A stretch of 64,000 nt of DNA, taken from Paraphysomonas bandaiensis (Eukaryota; Chrysophyceae). Positions 41,997 through 51,887 of the stretch are shown here, piece by piece (position 1 is the first letter of the stretch; each line of letters begins with the position of its first letter). The position numbers were made by a program, and so were the translations under genes. The notes under the pieces were generated by a model. The model was given only the letters and a program-made list of their open reading frames with translations, ran no database searches and was not told the DNA's origin. The stretch lies in the NCBI GenBank assembly GCA_965644295.1, contig CBFFRP010000044.1:1-64000 (forward strand), written 5' to 3'.

Positions 41997-43211
41997 TCAT
42001 ATACTCTCTCCAAGCAAAAGTGTTACTTCCGTTGTAACAGAAGCGACCAATGTCAGGGATCCATTATTCTTAATATGCCCATCGTTAAAGATAGTCGCAG
42101 TTTCAATGAAGTTTGGGAATCCCCAGTCGATTTTACCGGGACGAAACACCAGTGACTGCTTCGTTCCACGTTTGACAGATGGAAAAAGCGGGTTCTTCTT
42201 GCATAACGCAATAGTAAAATCCACTCGCAAATCTCTTTCTATATCAGGAAAGTAAATCCGTGCCTCATGGAAGTCATTTCCCCGTGGAGTTGGTCTGAAT
42301 TCGAGGAAAAACTCCCTTCCTTCGACAGACTGTCTATGAGAGCGATAAATTTTTTCCGGCGAAAACCCTGGGATAGTAAAGACTAGCTCAGTTGTAGCAC
42401 ACTTACTCTGGAGCTGCTGGATAGTACGCTGCTGCGAGGTGATCATTCTCTGTTGGGAAAGTATAGTAGACATCATCATCGGAATATGTGCTTTTAAGTC
42501 ACTATTGTGTGACGCCAGGTCCTTACGCTTCACCATTGCTTCGCATCCCAGGATAGATAGCTCACATTTAACAGTTTCTTCTGGGCAAGTAGTAGATCGG
42601 TGATTGTCCACCATGTTTCGAGGAATCCTTGTGGCATCCCCACTCGTGGTATGGCATCCATTAGGGCAGGGAATTACAGTTTTGGGACATACTTCTTGAT
42701 GACCAGAAATCAGATAGTGCTTCATGGATTGCTCACAAAATCCACATGTAACCACGCGGTGTTTGCACGAAATACCATGTTTTCGTGCATCTGATCGTGG
42801 AAAGATATCTTCACAACCCTCATTACAACACATGACTTGTACAAATGGACATGATTCCATATGACTTTTTAAATCTAACATCTTTCCATTCCATTGACAT
42901 TTCTTACCTTTTATATCATCTAATATAGATGGGCACTTTAATATAAAATCATTAATTAAATCAGCCACCACTCTATTCGTTATTAAATGACTGTTATATA
43001 ATTCACTTGTGGAACATTTCATAGGACATTCTTTCCGTAATTTTAAAGAATTTTCAATACATTTTCTACAAAATGAATGACCTTTAGGACATTGTACAGG
43101 ATCTTGCATAACATCAAAACATATTGTACAATGAAAATGTTCATTAGGTGGGGTGATATATAAAGTATTTGGTATACCTCTTGATGTATAATGTAAAGCA
43201 AGTGGATACAT
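41997..43211 (-). CDS. RING-type E3 ubiquitin ligase with TRAF-type zinc fingers
   Basis: A single exon of 404 residues. A C3HC4 RING is at residues 28-66: C28-x2-C31, C41-P-K-G-H45-S-F-C48-R-K-C51, then C62 and C66. Cys/His-rich TRAF-type fingers follow at about 93-220 (HMESCPFVQVMCCNEGC, KHRVVTCGFCEQSMKHYLISGHQEVCP). A short coiled coil comes next (MITSQQRTIQQLQSK) and then a beta-rich C-terminal domain (LVFTIPGFSPEKIY ... WGFPNFIETATIF) that looks MATH-like. This is the TRAF/SIAH-style architecture, so ubiquitin ligase activity is expected; the substrate is unknown. The first 370 nt are A/T-ending in codon use. It is divergent from TFB2. Confidence 0.85.
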   Translation of the reverse strand: MYPLALHYTSRGIPNTLYITPPNEHFHCTICFDVMQDPVQCPKGHSFCRKCIENSLKLRKECPMKCSTSELYNSHLITNRVVADLINDFILKCPSILDDIKGKKCQWNGKMLDLKSHMESCPFVQVMCCNEGCEDIFPRSDARKHGISCKHRVVTCGFCEQSMKHYLISGHQEVCPKTVIPCPNGCHTTSGDATRIPRNMVDNHRSTTCPEETVKCELSILGCEAMVKRKDLASHNSDLKAHIPMMMSTILSQQRMITSQQRTIQQLQSKCATTELVFTIPGFSPEKIYRSHRQSVEGREFFLEFRPTPRGNDFHEARIYFPDIERDLRVDFTIALCKKNPLFPSVKRGTKQSLVFRPGKIDWGFPNFIETATIFNDGHIKNNGSLTLVASVTTEVTLLLGESI

Positions 43212-43339
43212 GTATGTAGATATGTGATTATGATGATGTGATATATATATATGTATGTATGTGTGTGTGTTGAGACTATGAATATATATGTAGAGATCTT
43301 CTTATGATTATATTGAGAGATATGAAGATGAAGTAGATA

Positions 43340-43521
43340 TGGATGTATGTATGTGTGTATGTATGTATGTATGTATGTATGTATGTATGTATGTATGTAT
43401 GTATGTATGTATGTATGTATGTATGTATGTATGTATGTATGTATGTATGTATGTATGTATGTATGTATGTATGTATGTATGTATGTATGTGTGTATGTAT
43501 GTATGTATGTATGTATGTATT
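43340..43521 (+). repeat. TATG microsatellite, about 45 units
   Basis: An almost pure (tatg)n tract from 43340 to 43521 with two tgtgtatg interruptions. It lies in the divergent spacer of the RING and TFB2 genes. Open frames through it on both strands are artefacts of the repeat. Confidence 0.97.
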
Positions 43522-43679
43522 GACATTTACTTGCTTTGGTGAAGAAATATCCTTGAAGTGAATTTTATAGGAAATATATTTATACGGGTTGTTTCAACCG
43601 GAATGTGTAGCCGGTATATTAGGTATTCTGCTGTTCAAGACTCTTTGGCACATACCGTTCACCCGTTCACGATAATGTG

Positions 43680-43775
43680 AGAGCACTCTGTATATACAGC
43701 AGAGTATGGTTAGATTGGACAGAGGTATATGGTATACCAGTATACCATGGTATACAGCAGGTATATAGAGCTGTG
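43680..43775. promoter_or_regulatory. TACAGCAG motifs upstream of TFB2
   Basis: tatatacagcagagtatgg at about 43690 and gtatacagcaggtatatag at about 43749 lie 240-300 bp before the TFB2 start, in the spacer shared with the RING gene. Confidence 0.45.
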
Positions 43776-43992
43776 TTTATATACGCATACTCTGTAAGTC
43801 TCTATATGTAGGTACGTATATGCTATAGTGTAGTAGTAGAGACTATAGACTAGAGAGCATATAGAACACAGTCCACAGATCTACTTACATCTTCATCCCT
43901 CCCTCATCATTCATTCTTACAAATCCATCCATGAACTCTATATAAACAATACCCTCTTCTCTTCTCTCCTCTCATCTCTTCACATATTAACA

Positions 43993-45491
43993 ATGACATT
44001 AAATAACATTATTAATATATTTGATTATATTAAACAATTATCAAATGATCACATTGCATTATTATACGGTCAATCAAATACTAATATACAATTCACACAA
44101 TGGGTATGTAGAGCAATCTTTCAATCACTTACATCATTATCACGTACATATATTATGCGTATAATCTTTATTGATCATGAAATATCAATTGATCTATTAA
44201 CAAAATGGTGTCATGAGAATGAACTTACAATACATCAGAATGCTATGAATGAATTACAATTAATGAGAATATTAATACCATCGAAAAATCCAAATTATTT
44301 TATTATGCATGAAGGATTTAGAAAAAGTTTAAGATGTAGTTTAACAAATGTTTCGAAACCATGGAATGCAGTGAGTGATGTCAAAGGCGAGAATGTTGAG
44401 GCTTTGGATGCAGCTTCCTTAGATGATATGTGCATTCGCAAGTGGAACGATATATTGGAGTATTTAGTTACCTCTAATCCAGCCTTGAATATTTCATCGA
44501 CTGTGGAGAATTTCCTCATTCAGGCAGGACTAATGCAGGTTGCGAGTGATGAGGTTGTCCTATCTGGACCACGAAAGGGGCGACCCAAGACTGTGTGCAT
44601 TACATCGAAGGGGTACGAGTATATGTTAATGGATATACAGAGTCAGGTGCTGTGTTTCTATTTGTGTGCTGTTGTCACTTTTATACGCTTTTCCTGTAGG
44701 TGTGGATGTTTGCTTTTGAATGTTTGAAACGATCAGGATCACGACAGGCAGAAGTACTGTCGTTCCTGTTGACTCTCTCATATTGTGAGGTTGGGATGAG
44801 GTATCCGACTTCATCTCTGACCCCCATCCAACGGCAACTAATGATTGAATTTTCTCACCTGGGGATACTTTATCAGAATCCGAAGGATTCCTCTGGGTTC
44901 TATCCTACAAGGATTGCTATTAGCATGGTTTTCCGCAACGCTGCCCGAGGAGTAGCCCAAGGTCGCACTCAGATCGCCTCGGGTGGAAGTATCACTGGCC
45001 TCTCTGTCATTGTAGAGACTAACTTTCAGGTCGTTGCGTATGTAACATCCGACTTGCACTTGGCGATGTTGAGTCTATTTGTTGATACGAGGGGCATGAT
45101 TCGCATGCCCAATATGGCCCTCGGCATAATCACAAGAGATAGTGTAAAGTCTGCGCTGAAAATGGGAATTTCTGCCAAGCAAATCATCGGCTTCCTTACA
45201 CTTCATGCCCACCCTCGAGTGGCTAATAAAACTCAAATTGTCCCCGAAAATGTGGCGGATCAGCTGCTCCTCTGGGAGGCAGAAAAGCATAGGTTACACA
45301 CCCAGGAGGCGGTGTATCTAAATTTGTCTCTTGTAGTTGCTGGAAAAGATCTAGAGATCATGTACACTAAAATTCTCGCCTATGCAGAAGAGATAGGCGT
45401 GTGCTTGTTTGCGAATGAGAACAAAAAGTGCTTAGTCGTGACACCCGAAGGTTATAGACAACTACAGGCGTATGCTTCGTCTATTGCGTGA
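43993..45491 (+). CDS. TFB2: TFIIH core subunit TFB2 (p52/GTF2H4)
   Basis: Exons 43993-44646 and 44700-45491, with a 53-nt intron (gtgctg...ctgtag), give 481 residues, the usual size. Family landmarks are in order: a helical N-terminus (YIKQLSNDHIALLYGQ); KGYEYMLMDIQSQVWMF across the splice; the conserved VLSFLLTLSYCEVGMRYPTSSLTP block; FYPTRIAI; IVETNFQVVAYVTSDLHLAMLSLFVD; then SALKMGISAKQIIGFLTLHAHPR and the C-terminal p8-binding part (VADQLLLWEAEKHRL). TFB2 anchors and stimulates the XPB helicase within TFIIH, acting in transcription initiation and nucleotide excision repair. A/T-ending codons fill the first 360 or so nt, after which usage is mixed. Confidence 0.93.
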
Positions 45492-46021
45492 GAACGTAGA
45501 TTTTGGATATAGTAGAATAGTTTTCATGTTCCTATCAGTATGAGCAACTCACTGATAAATAGTACAATGCAAATTTTAAATCAATTCTTATTACACTTTA
45601 GTAATATTTACCTTAAAAAAGGACATGCATGTTTATACTTTTAGGATAATGAACCCGTTGGGGACCACCGACATATCTCAAAAATGAACGAAACTAAAAG
45701 AAATCAAAATAAACTCGCTTTGCTTAAAGAGAAATTCAAAGCGTGGTTAGAAATAGTGAACAACCAGACATTGCCTATTGGCCGGATCGCTTTAGGCAGC
45801 AAGCGCTTATTAGTAATATTTATCAATATGCTGGTGCATCAGTTTGCTATCACATTGAGCATATCACGCTCCATACAATAGTAAATAGTATTCCGTATTC
45901 CACCATAGTAGTCAATGCTTTTCACCAACAATTCCTAATCTGCTGATAATTTGAAGGTACTAAGTTCTTTTGTGTATTTAATCGTGTACTTCTCAATGAA
46001 AAGAATGGAAAGTGAAATTAG
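45492..46021. other. Intergenic, no gene recognised
   Basis: Only short open frames are present (for example a 65-codon Lys-rich one at 45684). No family is recognised. Confidence 0.35.
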
Positions 46022-46591
46022 ATTCATTTACTGTAGTTAATGTACCTTTGAAAACATCGATGAAGTCTTACTCTCTGGGGGTCTATCAGCATCACTTATT
46101 TAACTATGAATTATAAGGCACAAGTATGACAACAACACGCTACAACCTCTTACACACCACTCTACACACTGAAAACAATTGGTTTGGAAACCAAATCGCA
46201 CCTTGAAAGGATTTGCAGTTTGCTTGATGCATCAAAGCTGAAACATTCTGACTGTACAAGATACTTGCTCCGAAATATTAGTGGCTTGGAGGAAGGAAAG
46301 CATATAAACAAGCATTCCACAAGTAATCTGATGTAATATAAAAGACACTTTATGCAATTTAGCATATCTATCTAATTAGTTATGGATTCTTGGAGTCAGT
46401 CCTCCGAAGAAGATGCTCCTGACTGCCGATACGGTTGTTGACAGACGGACACATCGACAGATCTTTCAAGTTCTTTGGAAAAGCGGCCGTATTTGTTATT
46501 TTTAGAAGAAAATACTGGCGATTTTGAGGAGTTGACGAATATCCCTATTTTTACGCTGCCAAAAAAGGGGGGTTTGAGTGGAACGAAATTG
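46022..46591 (-). repeat. Left arm of a 570-bp inverted duplication
   Basis: This arm is the reverse complement of 47420-47992 with a few substitutions and small indels. Read on the minus strand it carries a coding-like 3' end (SVKIGIFVNSSKSP ... NKYGRFSKELERSVDVSVCQ) closing at a stop at 46396, then a 3' untranslated-like part. Indels between the arms inside this frame are multiples of three, suggesting past selection on a protein. Confidence 0.85.
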
Positions 46592-46739
46592 ATGCTTCGG
46601 GGACAGCGCCGTCCCTCAATTCTAGAATTAATACTGCCACCCCGTCCCTGAGGGACGGGCAACACGACGACCTCAGTTTTTAGGTCCGTAAAACCCCTAT
46701 TTTTATATGTGAGATGATGTGTACATGATTTGAGTGTGT

Positions 46740-46800
46740 TTGTACTGCTGTACATAAGAGTATGTGTACTGCTGCATGTAATATAGCAGTACTCAGCAGA
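46740..46800. promoter_or_regulatory. TACTGCTGTA motif cluster between the inverted arms
   Basis: tttgtactgctgtacataag, gtgtactgctgcatgtaat and tagcagtactcagcag occur within 60 bp, directly before the plus-strand start at 46821. Confidence 0.45.
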
Positions 46801-46820
46801 GGCCACTCATATGCTGTAGT

Positions 46821-47637
46821 ATGATGTACGTATATATAGTCGTGTTGTGGTTTGCGTTGCTTCGGTTAGCATCCACTGATCGAAATGAGGAATCAAGCTT
46901 CAAACAGATTGCAGTTGTTCTCATCTTTGAGATGAATGTTTGGAATATAATGGAGGGTATAGTAGACCACACCTTCCTCACAGTCCCTCATACTGCATCA
47001 GATATAAGATACTTGGAGCTCTTATGAAGCCGGACTTATTCACTCGACCCATGTATACATCCCATTTGAGATGAGAATTGCATGTCTATGTACATAGTAG
47101 TGTATAATAAGCTATGTGTTTATACGCAGACGAGCTGTTAGCACACTGTCATGTCCCAGTGAAGTTTGTCATTATGTGTGAAGTCAAAACGCCCTCGAGC
47201 AAATCGTAAAGGGGCATTCCTGGTACAGTCCTCTAAGAAACGGTGTGGGTTGCGAGGGTACTGTGTGTACCCCGCTCGTACACTTCTCCGGTTTTAAGCA
47301 CTTTCACATAGTGCTTGCAGGCTATGTGCATAATGCACTCCCGCACCACACCGTTTCTTAGAGGACTGTACCAGGAATGCCCCTTCACGATTTGCTCAAG
47401 GGTGTTTTTCAGAGATGGACAATTTCGTTCCACTCAAACCCTCTTATTTTCTTTGGTGGAGTAAAAATAGGGATATTCGTCAACTCCTCAAAATCACCAC
47501 CGTCAACGAAATCGCCAGTATCTTCGTCTGAAGATAACAAATACGGCCGCTTTTCCAAAGAACTTGAAAGATCTGTCGATGTGTCCGTCTGTCAACAACC
47601 GTATCAGCAGTCAGCATCTTCTTCTGAGGACTGACTC
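46821..47637 (+). CDS. Possible secreted protein gene sharing its C-terminus with the inverted arm
   Basis: A first exon starting MMYVYIVVLWFALLRLASTDR has a convincing signal peptide. The last exon, after an acceptor near 47412 (tttttcag), encodes VKIGIFVNSSKSP ... SEDNKYGRFSKELERSVD and ends at 47637. I could not fix the intervening splice sites: the middle contains a 57-bp hairpin. The promoter motif cluster just upstream supports transcription from here. The function is unknown. The left arm at 46396-46580 has the same C-terminal coding sequence on the opposite strand without a matching first exon. Confidence 0.3.
47193..47402. repeat. 57-bp inverted repeat with about 95-bp loop
   Basis: ctcgagcaaatcgtaaagg, ggcattcctggtacagtcct and ctaagaaacggtgtgg at 47193-47248 are repeated in reverse complement at 47343-47402, with only one or two mismatches. 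It would form a strong hairpin in RNA or DNA and lies inside the larger inverted duplication. Confidence 0.9.
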
Positions 47638-47992
47638 CAAGAATCCATAACTAATTAGATAGATATACTAAATTGCATAAAGTGTCTTTTATATTACATC
47701 AGATTACTTGTGGAATGCTTGTTTATATGCTTTCCTTCCTCCAAGCCACTAATATTTCGGAGCAAGTATCTTGTACAGTCAGAATGTTTCAGCTTTGATG
47801 CATCAAGCAAACTGCAAATCCTTTCAAGGTGCGATTTGGTTTCCAAACCAGTTGTTTTCAGTGTGTAGAGTGGTGTGTAAGAGGTTGTAGCGTGTTGTTG
47901 TCATACTTGTGCCTTATAATTCATAGTTAAATAAGTGATGCTGATAGACCCCCAGAGAGTAAGACTTCATCGATGTTTTCAAAGGTAAATGA
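47420..47992 (+). repeat. Right arm of the 570-bp inverted duplication
   Basis: This is the reverse complement of 46022-46591. It differs by an 18-nt in-frame insertion, a 3-nt deletion, scattered substitutions and a 14-nt deletion near the outer end. Confidence 0.85.
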
Positions 47993-48162
47993 AGGACGTG
48001 CATGAAGATTGTGTTGAGAGAAAGAATGGTCTACCAGCCTACTTCAGCATTGGAGAGATCGATGGAGTCCTGCTTATGCTGCTATATACCGCTCTTTAGC
48101 TTTGTTTTGACCTGATGTATGTTGCATTGGTTCTACGTCACCTGCTATGACCTCATGCTTCT

Positions 48163-48225
48163 GTAATGCGTAGCTATATGCCTGTGATGTGTAGCTATAG
48201 GCCTGTAATGCGTAGCTATATGCGA
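48163..48225 (+). repeat. 21-bp tandem repeat, three copies
   Basis: gtaatgcgtagctatatgcct, gtgatgtgtagctataggcct and gtaatgcgtagctatatgcga follow each other directly. No function is evident. Confidence 0.85.
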
Positions 48226-48682
48226 GTACAATTCATGACTAGGTTTAATACTATAATTGACTAGGTTGAATAATATATCTCCACTGAATTAATGATAATT
48301 TAACTGCAGAGATGCCATGATGTGAGACCATCCTTCTAGTCCAGCATCATATAATGAATAAAACTTTTTTTTAAATGGTAGAAACTCCGTGTAACTCAAA
48401 CTAGCCACCTAGGTCGCTTGTGGCTTGATAATTGTGATTATTAGAATATGGATCTTATTCTAGTATATTCAGTATGTCACTTGAAGACAATGTAAGAGAA
48501 TACAGTGAAATATAGTGATGTACAAATGCTGTGATGATATTGAGAAACTGAAATAGTTTGATCTTTCAAGATATGTTCAGTAACGAGAGGTTCGCATATG
48601 TAGGATATTATGCAGGGATTATAATGAGTTAGTGTTGGTTATCACAACTTTGTGTAAACGATATTAATAAATCTATCTAGTC

Positions 48683-49294
48683 TTACGACAAATTCTCTCT
48701 GTGATCTAGCTTAAAATGAGCAATTATCAATAGTGATTTGGGTGTCTCAGAGGTTGTTGATCGCTTTCTGTTGTTGCTGGATGGGATATCGAACCAAGGT
48801 CCTCCCATCAATGTAGTTCGCAATGTGAGAAAGTTAGGTGCTCCCAGTGGTTTCGTAAGGAGGTCGGCTAACAGTGACTTGGTGGGCATATGATCAACAG
48901 TCAATAGATTCTCGGCAATATGTTCTCGAATGAAGTGATATCGGATCGCGATATGTTTTGTACGTCGATGATGAGTAGGATTGTAACATAATTGGACTGC
49001 ACCTTTATTATCGCACCAAATAGTTGTTGAGAATGGGAGTTTGAAGCCAATTTCTGATAATAAAGAGCGTAGCCATAAAGCTTCCTGAGCTGCTGATGAT
49101 AAAGCCATATACTCAGCTTCGGTAGATGACAATGCCACTGTTGTCTGTAATCGAGATTGCCATGATATAAGACAATTACCTATGAAGAATGTAAAAGCTG
49201 TAGTGGACCGTCGAGTGAGGTGACATCGTGCCCAATCGCTATCGCAGTATCCTGATAATGTTATGTGGGATCCATATGGTATACGTATATGCAT
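48683..49294 (-). mobile_element. Ty1/copia retrotransposon fragment: RNase H domain and end of pol
   Basis: An open frame of 203 codons with the copia RNase H signature: GYCDSDWARC, RRSTTAFTFFIGNCLISWQS, VALSSTEAEYMALSSAAQEALWLRSLL, DNKGAVQLCYNPTHHRRTKHIAIRYHFIRE and then DLLTKPL at the C-terminus. The catalytic Asp, Glu and Asp residues are present. The frame breaks into unrelated AT-rich DNA near 49,280, so integrase and reverse transcriptase are missing. I could not find paired LTRs. The 3' side (48,400-48,680) may hold a partial LTR. Confidence 0.92.
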
Positions 49295-49693
49295 ATGTGT
49301 ACATGTTCGTGATTAATGCTCTATCGTATGCACTCCTATATACTACGAATAGAACGTTCTTTATTGACTCATGCTCTTGCTGCAGCGTTGGCTGTCTACA
49401 CCACTCTCAACGTAATCTCTGTTAATTGCGATTGACATTGCACTATATTCATTCGTACATTTTTATTAAATATGAGATATGTAGACATAAAATACTTAGC
49501 TGTAGGATAATCATCGTTACCCTTTGAAAAATAACACATACACGAATATTAAGAATACTTCAAAATATGACTACAACATGACTTGAAGCTAAGCAATATT
49601 TCCAAAAGCCATAATTGGCCAGTGCTATTGTTTGATGAAAGCACAAAGGATGTCACACGAAATATTCTGCACAACCTTTAGCATATCTTGCAA
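49295..49693. other. Spacer, nothing recognised
   Basis: This is AT-rich sequence between the copia truncation point and the 3' end of the phosphatase gene. Confidence 0.4.
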
Positions 49694-50725
49694 CTACATT
49701 ACTACGCATGAAAACATTTTACAGTACACTGGTTCAGAAGACAACGACCTGTCATTGCTCACTGAAGTGACACTAGCGGCTCGGCTCGTCTGTCTACTTG
49801 ACCGTGCCGAAGATAAGTACCTTTCTTCTATTAGCCCTCCGTTGCAGCCCAAGTCGCTAAGCAATAACGTGCTCCGATTATGGGTCGACTCCTCTGCCTC
49901 GTGCGAAATAAGCTGCTCCATAAAACTTCTATTGGGGTGAATTTCTGGTCTCCTGGCAATGACATATTTATACGCTTGCCGAAGGGTCCAACCAAAATGC
50001 TCTTGAACGAAAGCTATGACCAACGATGCGGAACGAGAGATTCCAGCCTGACAATGTACTAGGACTCGTCCGTTCTCCCCGAAGGCATGCTCGATAAAGT
50101 CATTTACTGGACGGAAAAAGTGGGACACATCTTCTGATTCGTCGTCTGTAATTTCTACGTTAAAATAACGAATCTTATCAGAAAATCTGTTGTCCTTCGA
50201 CTTTACTGCTGCCACTATGTGAGTAATTCCAAGACTGTCCAATAGAACATCATCACGTGCTTGCTGAATATTACCCAACCATAAAAAATTTTCAACAATT
50301 TCTGACGGGTAACGAAATTTTTTGAGATCAGAATCAGGGTTTGAGGTAAAGACCAGAGGATATCGTATCTTAAAATGAGGAATACTTACAAATTGAGGAC
50401 GAAATGGAAGATTTTCTTGAATTAATACAGAATATACAAACTGTATCCATGAATCTTCATATGTATTACCAGCTATAACTAAATGTAGATGTGATATCCA
50501 TGAAAATCTTTCACGTTGATGTTCTATAATACAATTATCAGATATCCATTGTATAGATGATATCCATGTCTTTGTATGTGGTGGTGAACATGTTATAGAT
50601 TCTCTTATACAATTATTATAATATTCTTCATGATTTCTACAATCAATGACTATATAATCACCATATGGTAGCATGTTACATAATAATGTATAGTTTATAT
50701 GAGGGATATGATAAGGAGATGACAT
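49694..50725 (-). CDS. Dual-specificity protein phosphatase with N-terminal rhodanese-like domain (MKP-like)
   Basis: A single exon of 343 residues. Residues 8-120 form a rhodanese/CDC25-homology-like region (YGDYIVIDCRNHEEYYNNCI), the MAP-kinase-docking half of MKPs. Residues 140-285 form the phosphatase domain: VENFLWLGNIQQARD, ITHIVAAVKSKDN, acidic loop EITDDESEDVSHFF with the general-acid Asp, and signature VHCQAGISRSASLVIAFV with Cys225 as nucleophile and Arg231. The AYKYVIARRPEIHPN motif after it is typical of active DSPs. The tail is Ser/Arg-rich. It is predicted to dephosphorylate MAP-kinase-type substrates on Tyr and Thr. Codons are A/T-ending for about 340 nt, then mixed. Confidence 0.9.
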   Translation of the reverse strand: MSSPYHIPHINYTLLCNMLPYGDYIVIDCRNHEEYYNNCIRESITCSPPHTKTWISSIQWISDNCIIEHQRERFSWISHLHLVIAGNTYEDSWIQFVYSVLIQENLPFRPQFVSIPHFKIRYPLVFTSNPDSDLKKFRYPSEIVENFLWLGNIQQARDDVLLDSLGITHIVAAVKSKDNRFSDKIRYFNVEITDDESEDVSHFFRPVNDFIEHAFGENGRVLVHCQAGISRSASLVIAFVQEHFGWTLRQAYKYVIARRPEIHPNRSFMEQLISHEAEESTHNRSTLLLSDLGCNGGLIEERYLSSARSSRQTSRAASVTSVSNDRSLSSEPVYCKMFSCVVM

Positions 50726-50874
50726 GTAGAGATGAGAGTTATATAAGGGGAATAGAGAGCATTATGTTAATAGGGTGATAGATAGGAATATAGGGAGATG
50801 TATCATGTAGTTATTGATATGATGGAGATGTGTGTGTGTATGATGGTATGGTATAGCAACACTCTATATATATA

Positions 50875-50985
50875 TATATATGTACTGCTGTATATGTATA
50901 TAGTATAGTAGCTACACTCGTATTGTATATGGTACAGCTGACACTGCCTGTGGTGTATTTATAGACATGTACAGCAGTACATTGA
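50875..50985. promoter_or_regulatory. TACTGCTGTA motifs upstream of the phosphatase gene
   Basis: tatatgtactgctgtatatg at about 50877 and catgtacagcagtacattga at about 50964 lie 150-260 bp upstream of the minus-strand start at 50725. Confidence 0.5.
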
Positions 50986-51048
50986 TATAATATACTCAAC
51001 GGCACACATATACACGGGTACATAGGTACGTACCTACATATCTACCAA

Positions 51049-51057
51049 AAAAAAAAT
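51049..51057 (-). terminator. Pol III terminator of tRNA-Gly
   Basis: A run of nine A on the plus strand (T on the transcribed sense strand) begins 12 nt beyond the tRNA 3' end. Confidence 0.8.
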
Positions 51058-51068
51058 CAACAAAATTA

Positions 51069-51139
51069 TACGGCAGCGGGGAATCGAACCCCGGGCAGAA
51101 GAATGGGAACCTTCTATGTTACCACTACACCACTGCCGT
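51069..51139 (-). tRNA. tRNA-Gly, anticodon CCC
   Basis: A 71-nt gene on the minus strand. The acceptor ACGGCAG pairs fully with CTGCCGT. T8-G9 and a normal D arm (tggtgtagtggtaaca) follow. The anticodon stem GAAGG/TCTTC closes the loop TTCCCAT, placing CCC at 34-36. The T arm is CCGGGGTTCGATTCCCCG-like. There is no intron. A T9 run follows about 10 nt downstream as a Pol III terminator. Confidence 0.95.
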
Positions 51140-51427
51140 TTGCTAATGCTGATAACGATGTCATTAATTTTATAATATAAATAAAATAATGTTTTCTAAT
51201 CCTTTAAACTACAACATATAACTTCAACTGCAAAGAAAAAAGAATATCTCAATATGTGTATATTCCATATACAACAGAACTATAATGGAACATACATACC
51301 TCTATATATATATATATATATATACTGACTGTATCTAACTAACTTAAGAACATAATCATCTAAGAACTCATATATACATACATACATATCTATATGACAT
51401 CCAATCTAATCAATTATTTCAATAATA

Positions 51428-51887
51428 ATGAATAAGAAATTATTTCTATTAGTCCTTTATACTTTAACAATAACAACTGTATCATCAGGAGCCTTACGAG
51501 CCCATCAATATGGTATGTATTCACAACTATATCATCTATTAGTAAGATAGATATATCAGACAACACGCCAAGTGATAGAAATGTTATTGTTACCCATTGG
51601 CCAGAATTGAAAGGTTGTCAGTGGCTTATATATACACACTCATTATCTAATGGAGATATATATACAGGTGTGCATTATGAAGATGCAAGAACAGCAATAT
51701 TAAGTGACCGGCCAGAACTACAAGTACTTGTTGTTCCACAAGTAAGTGATATATGTATAGTATTTTATAGGTGTAATAATCTATCTGGGTCTAGGATGCA
51801 ATGGTGACTGCAGATTATCGAGAAGATCGTGTGCGTTTGTTTGTAAATGATGAAGGGATAACAGTTCGCACTCCACACATTGGTTAA
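51428..51887 (+). CDS. Secreted potato-inhibitor-I family serine protease inhibitor
   Basis: Exons are 51428-51512, 51560-51613, 51668-51741 and 51795-51887, total 306 nt, 101 residues, all phases consistent. Residues 1-20 are a signal peptide (KKLFLLVLYTLTITTVSSG). The mature part is one potato-inhibitor-I domain: HWPELKG, then YEDARTAILSDRPELQVLVVP, then MVTADYREDRVRLFVNDEG and a final IG. Without intron 2 the spacing between WPEL and EDA matches the family exactly; that intron is 54 nt, in frame and without a stop, so its retention would insert 18 residues. By alignment with eglin and barley CI-2 the reactive-site P1 residue is Ala (TA|DYR), suggesting elastase- or subtilisin-type targets. 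A secreted inhibitor in a protist could act on host, prey or competitor proteases. Confidence 0.88.

Noticed and set aside
43308-43561. Open frames of YVCM or IHTY repeats
   Set aside because: Pure translation of the TATG microsatellite.
48000-48680. Possible LTR next to the copia RNase H fragment
   Set aside because: No second copy or TG...CA-bounded repeat was found in the window, so an LTR cannot be delimited.
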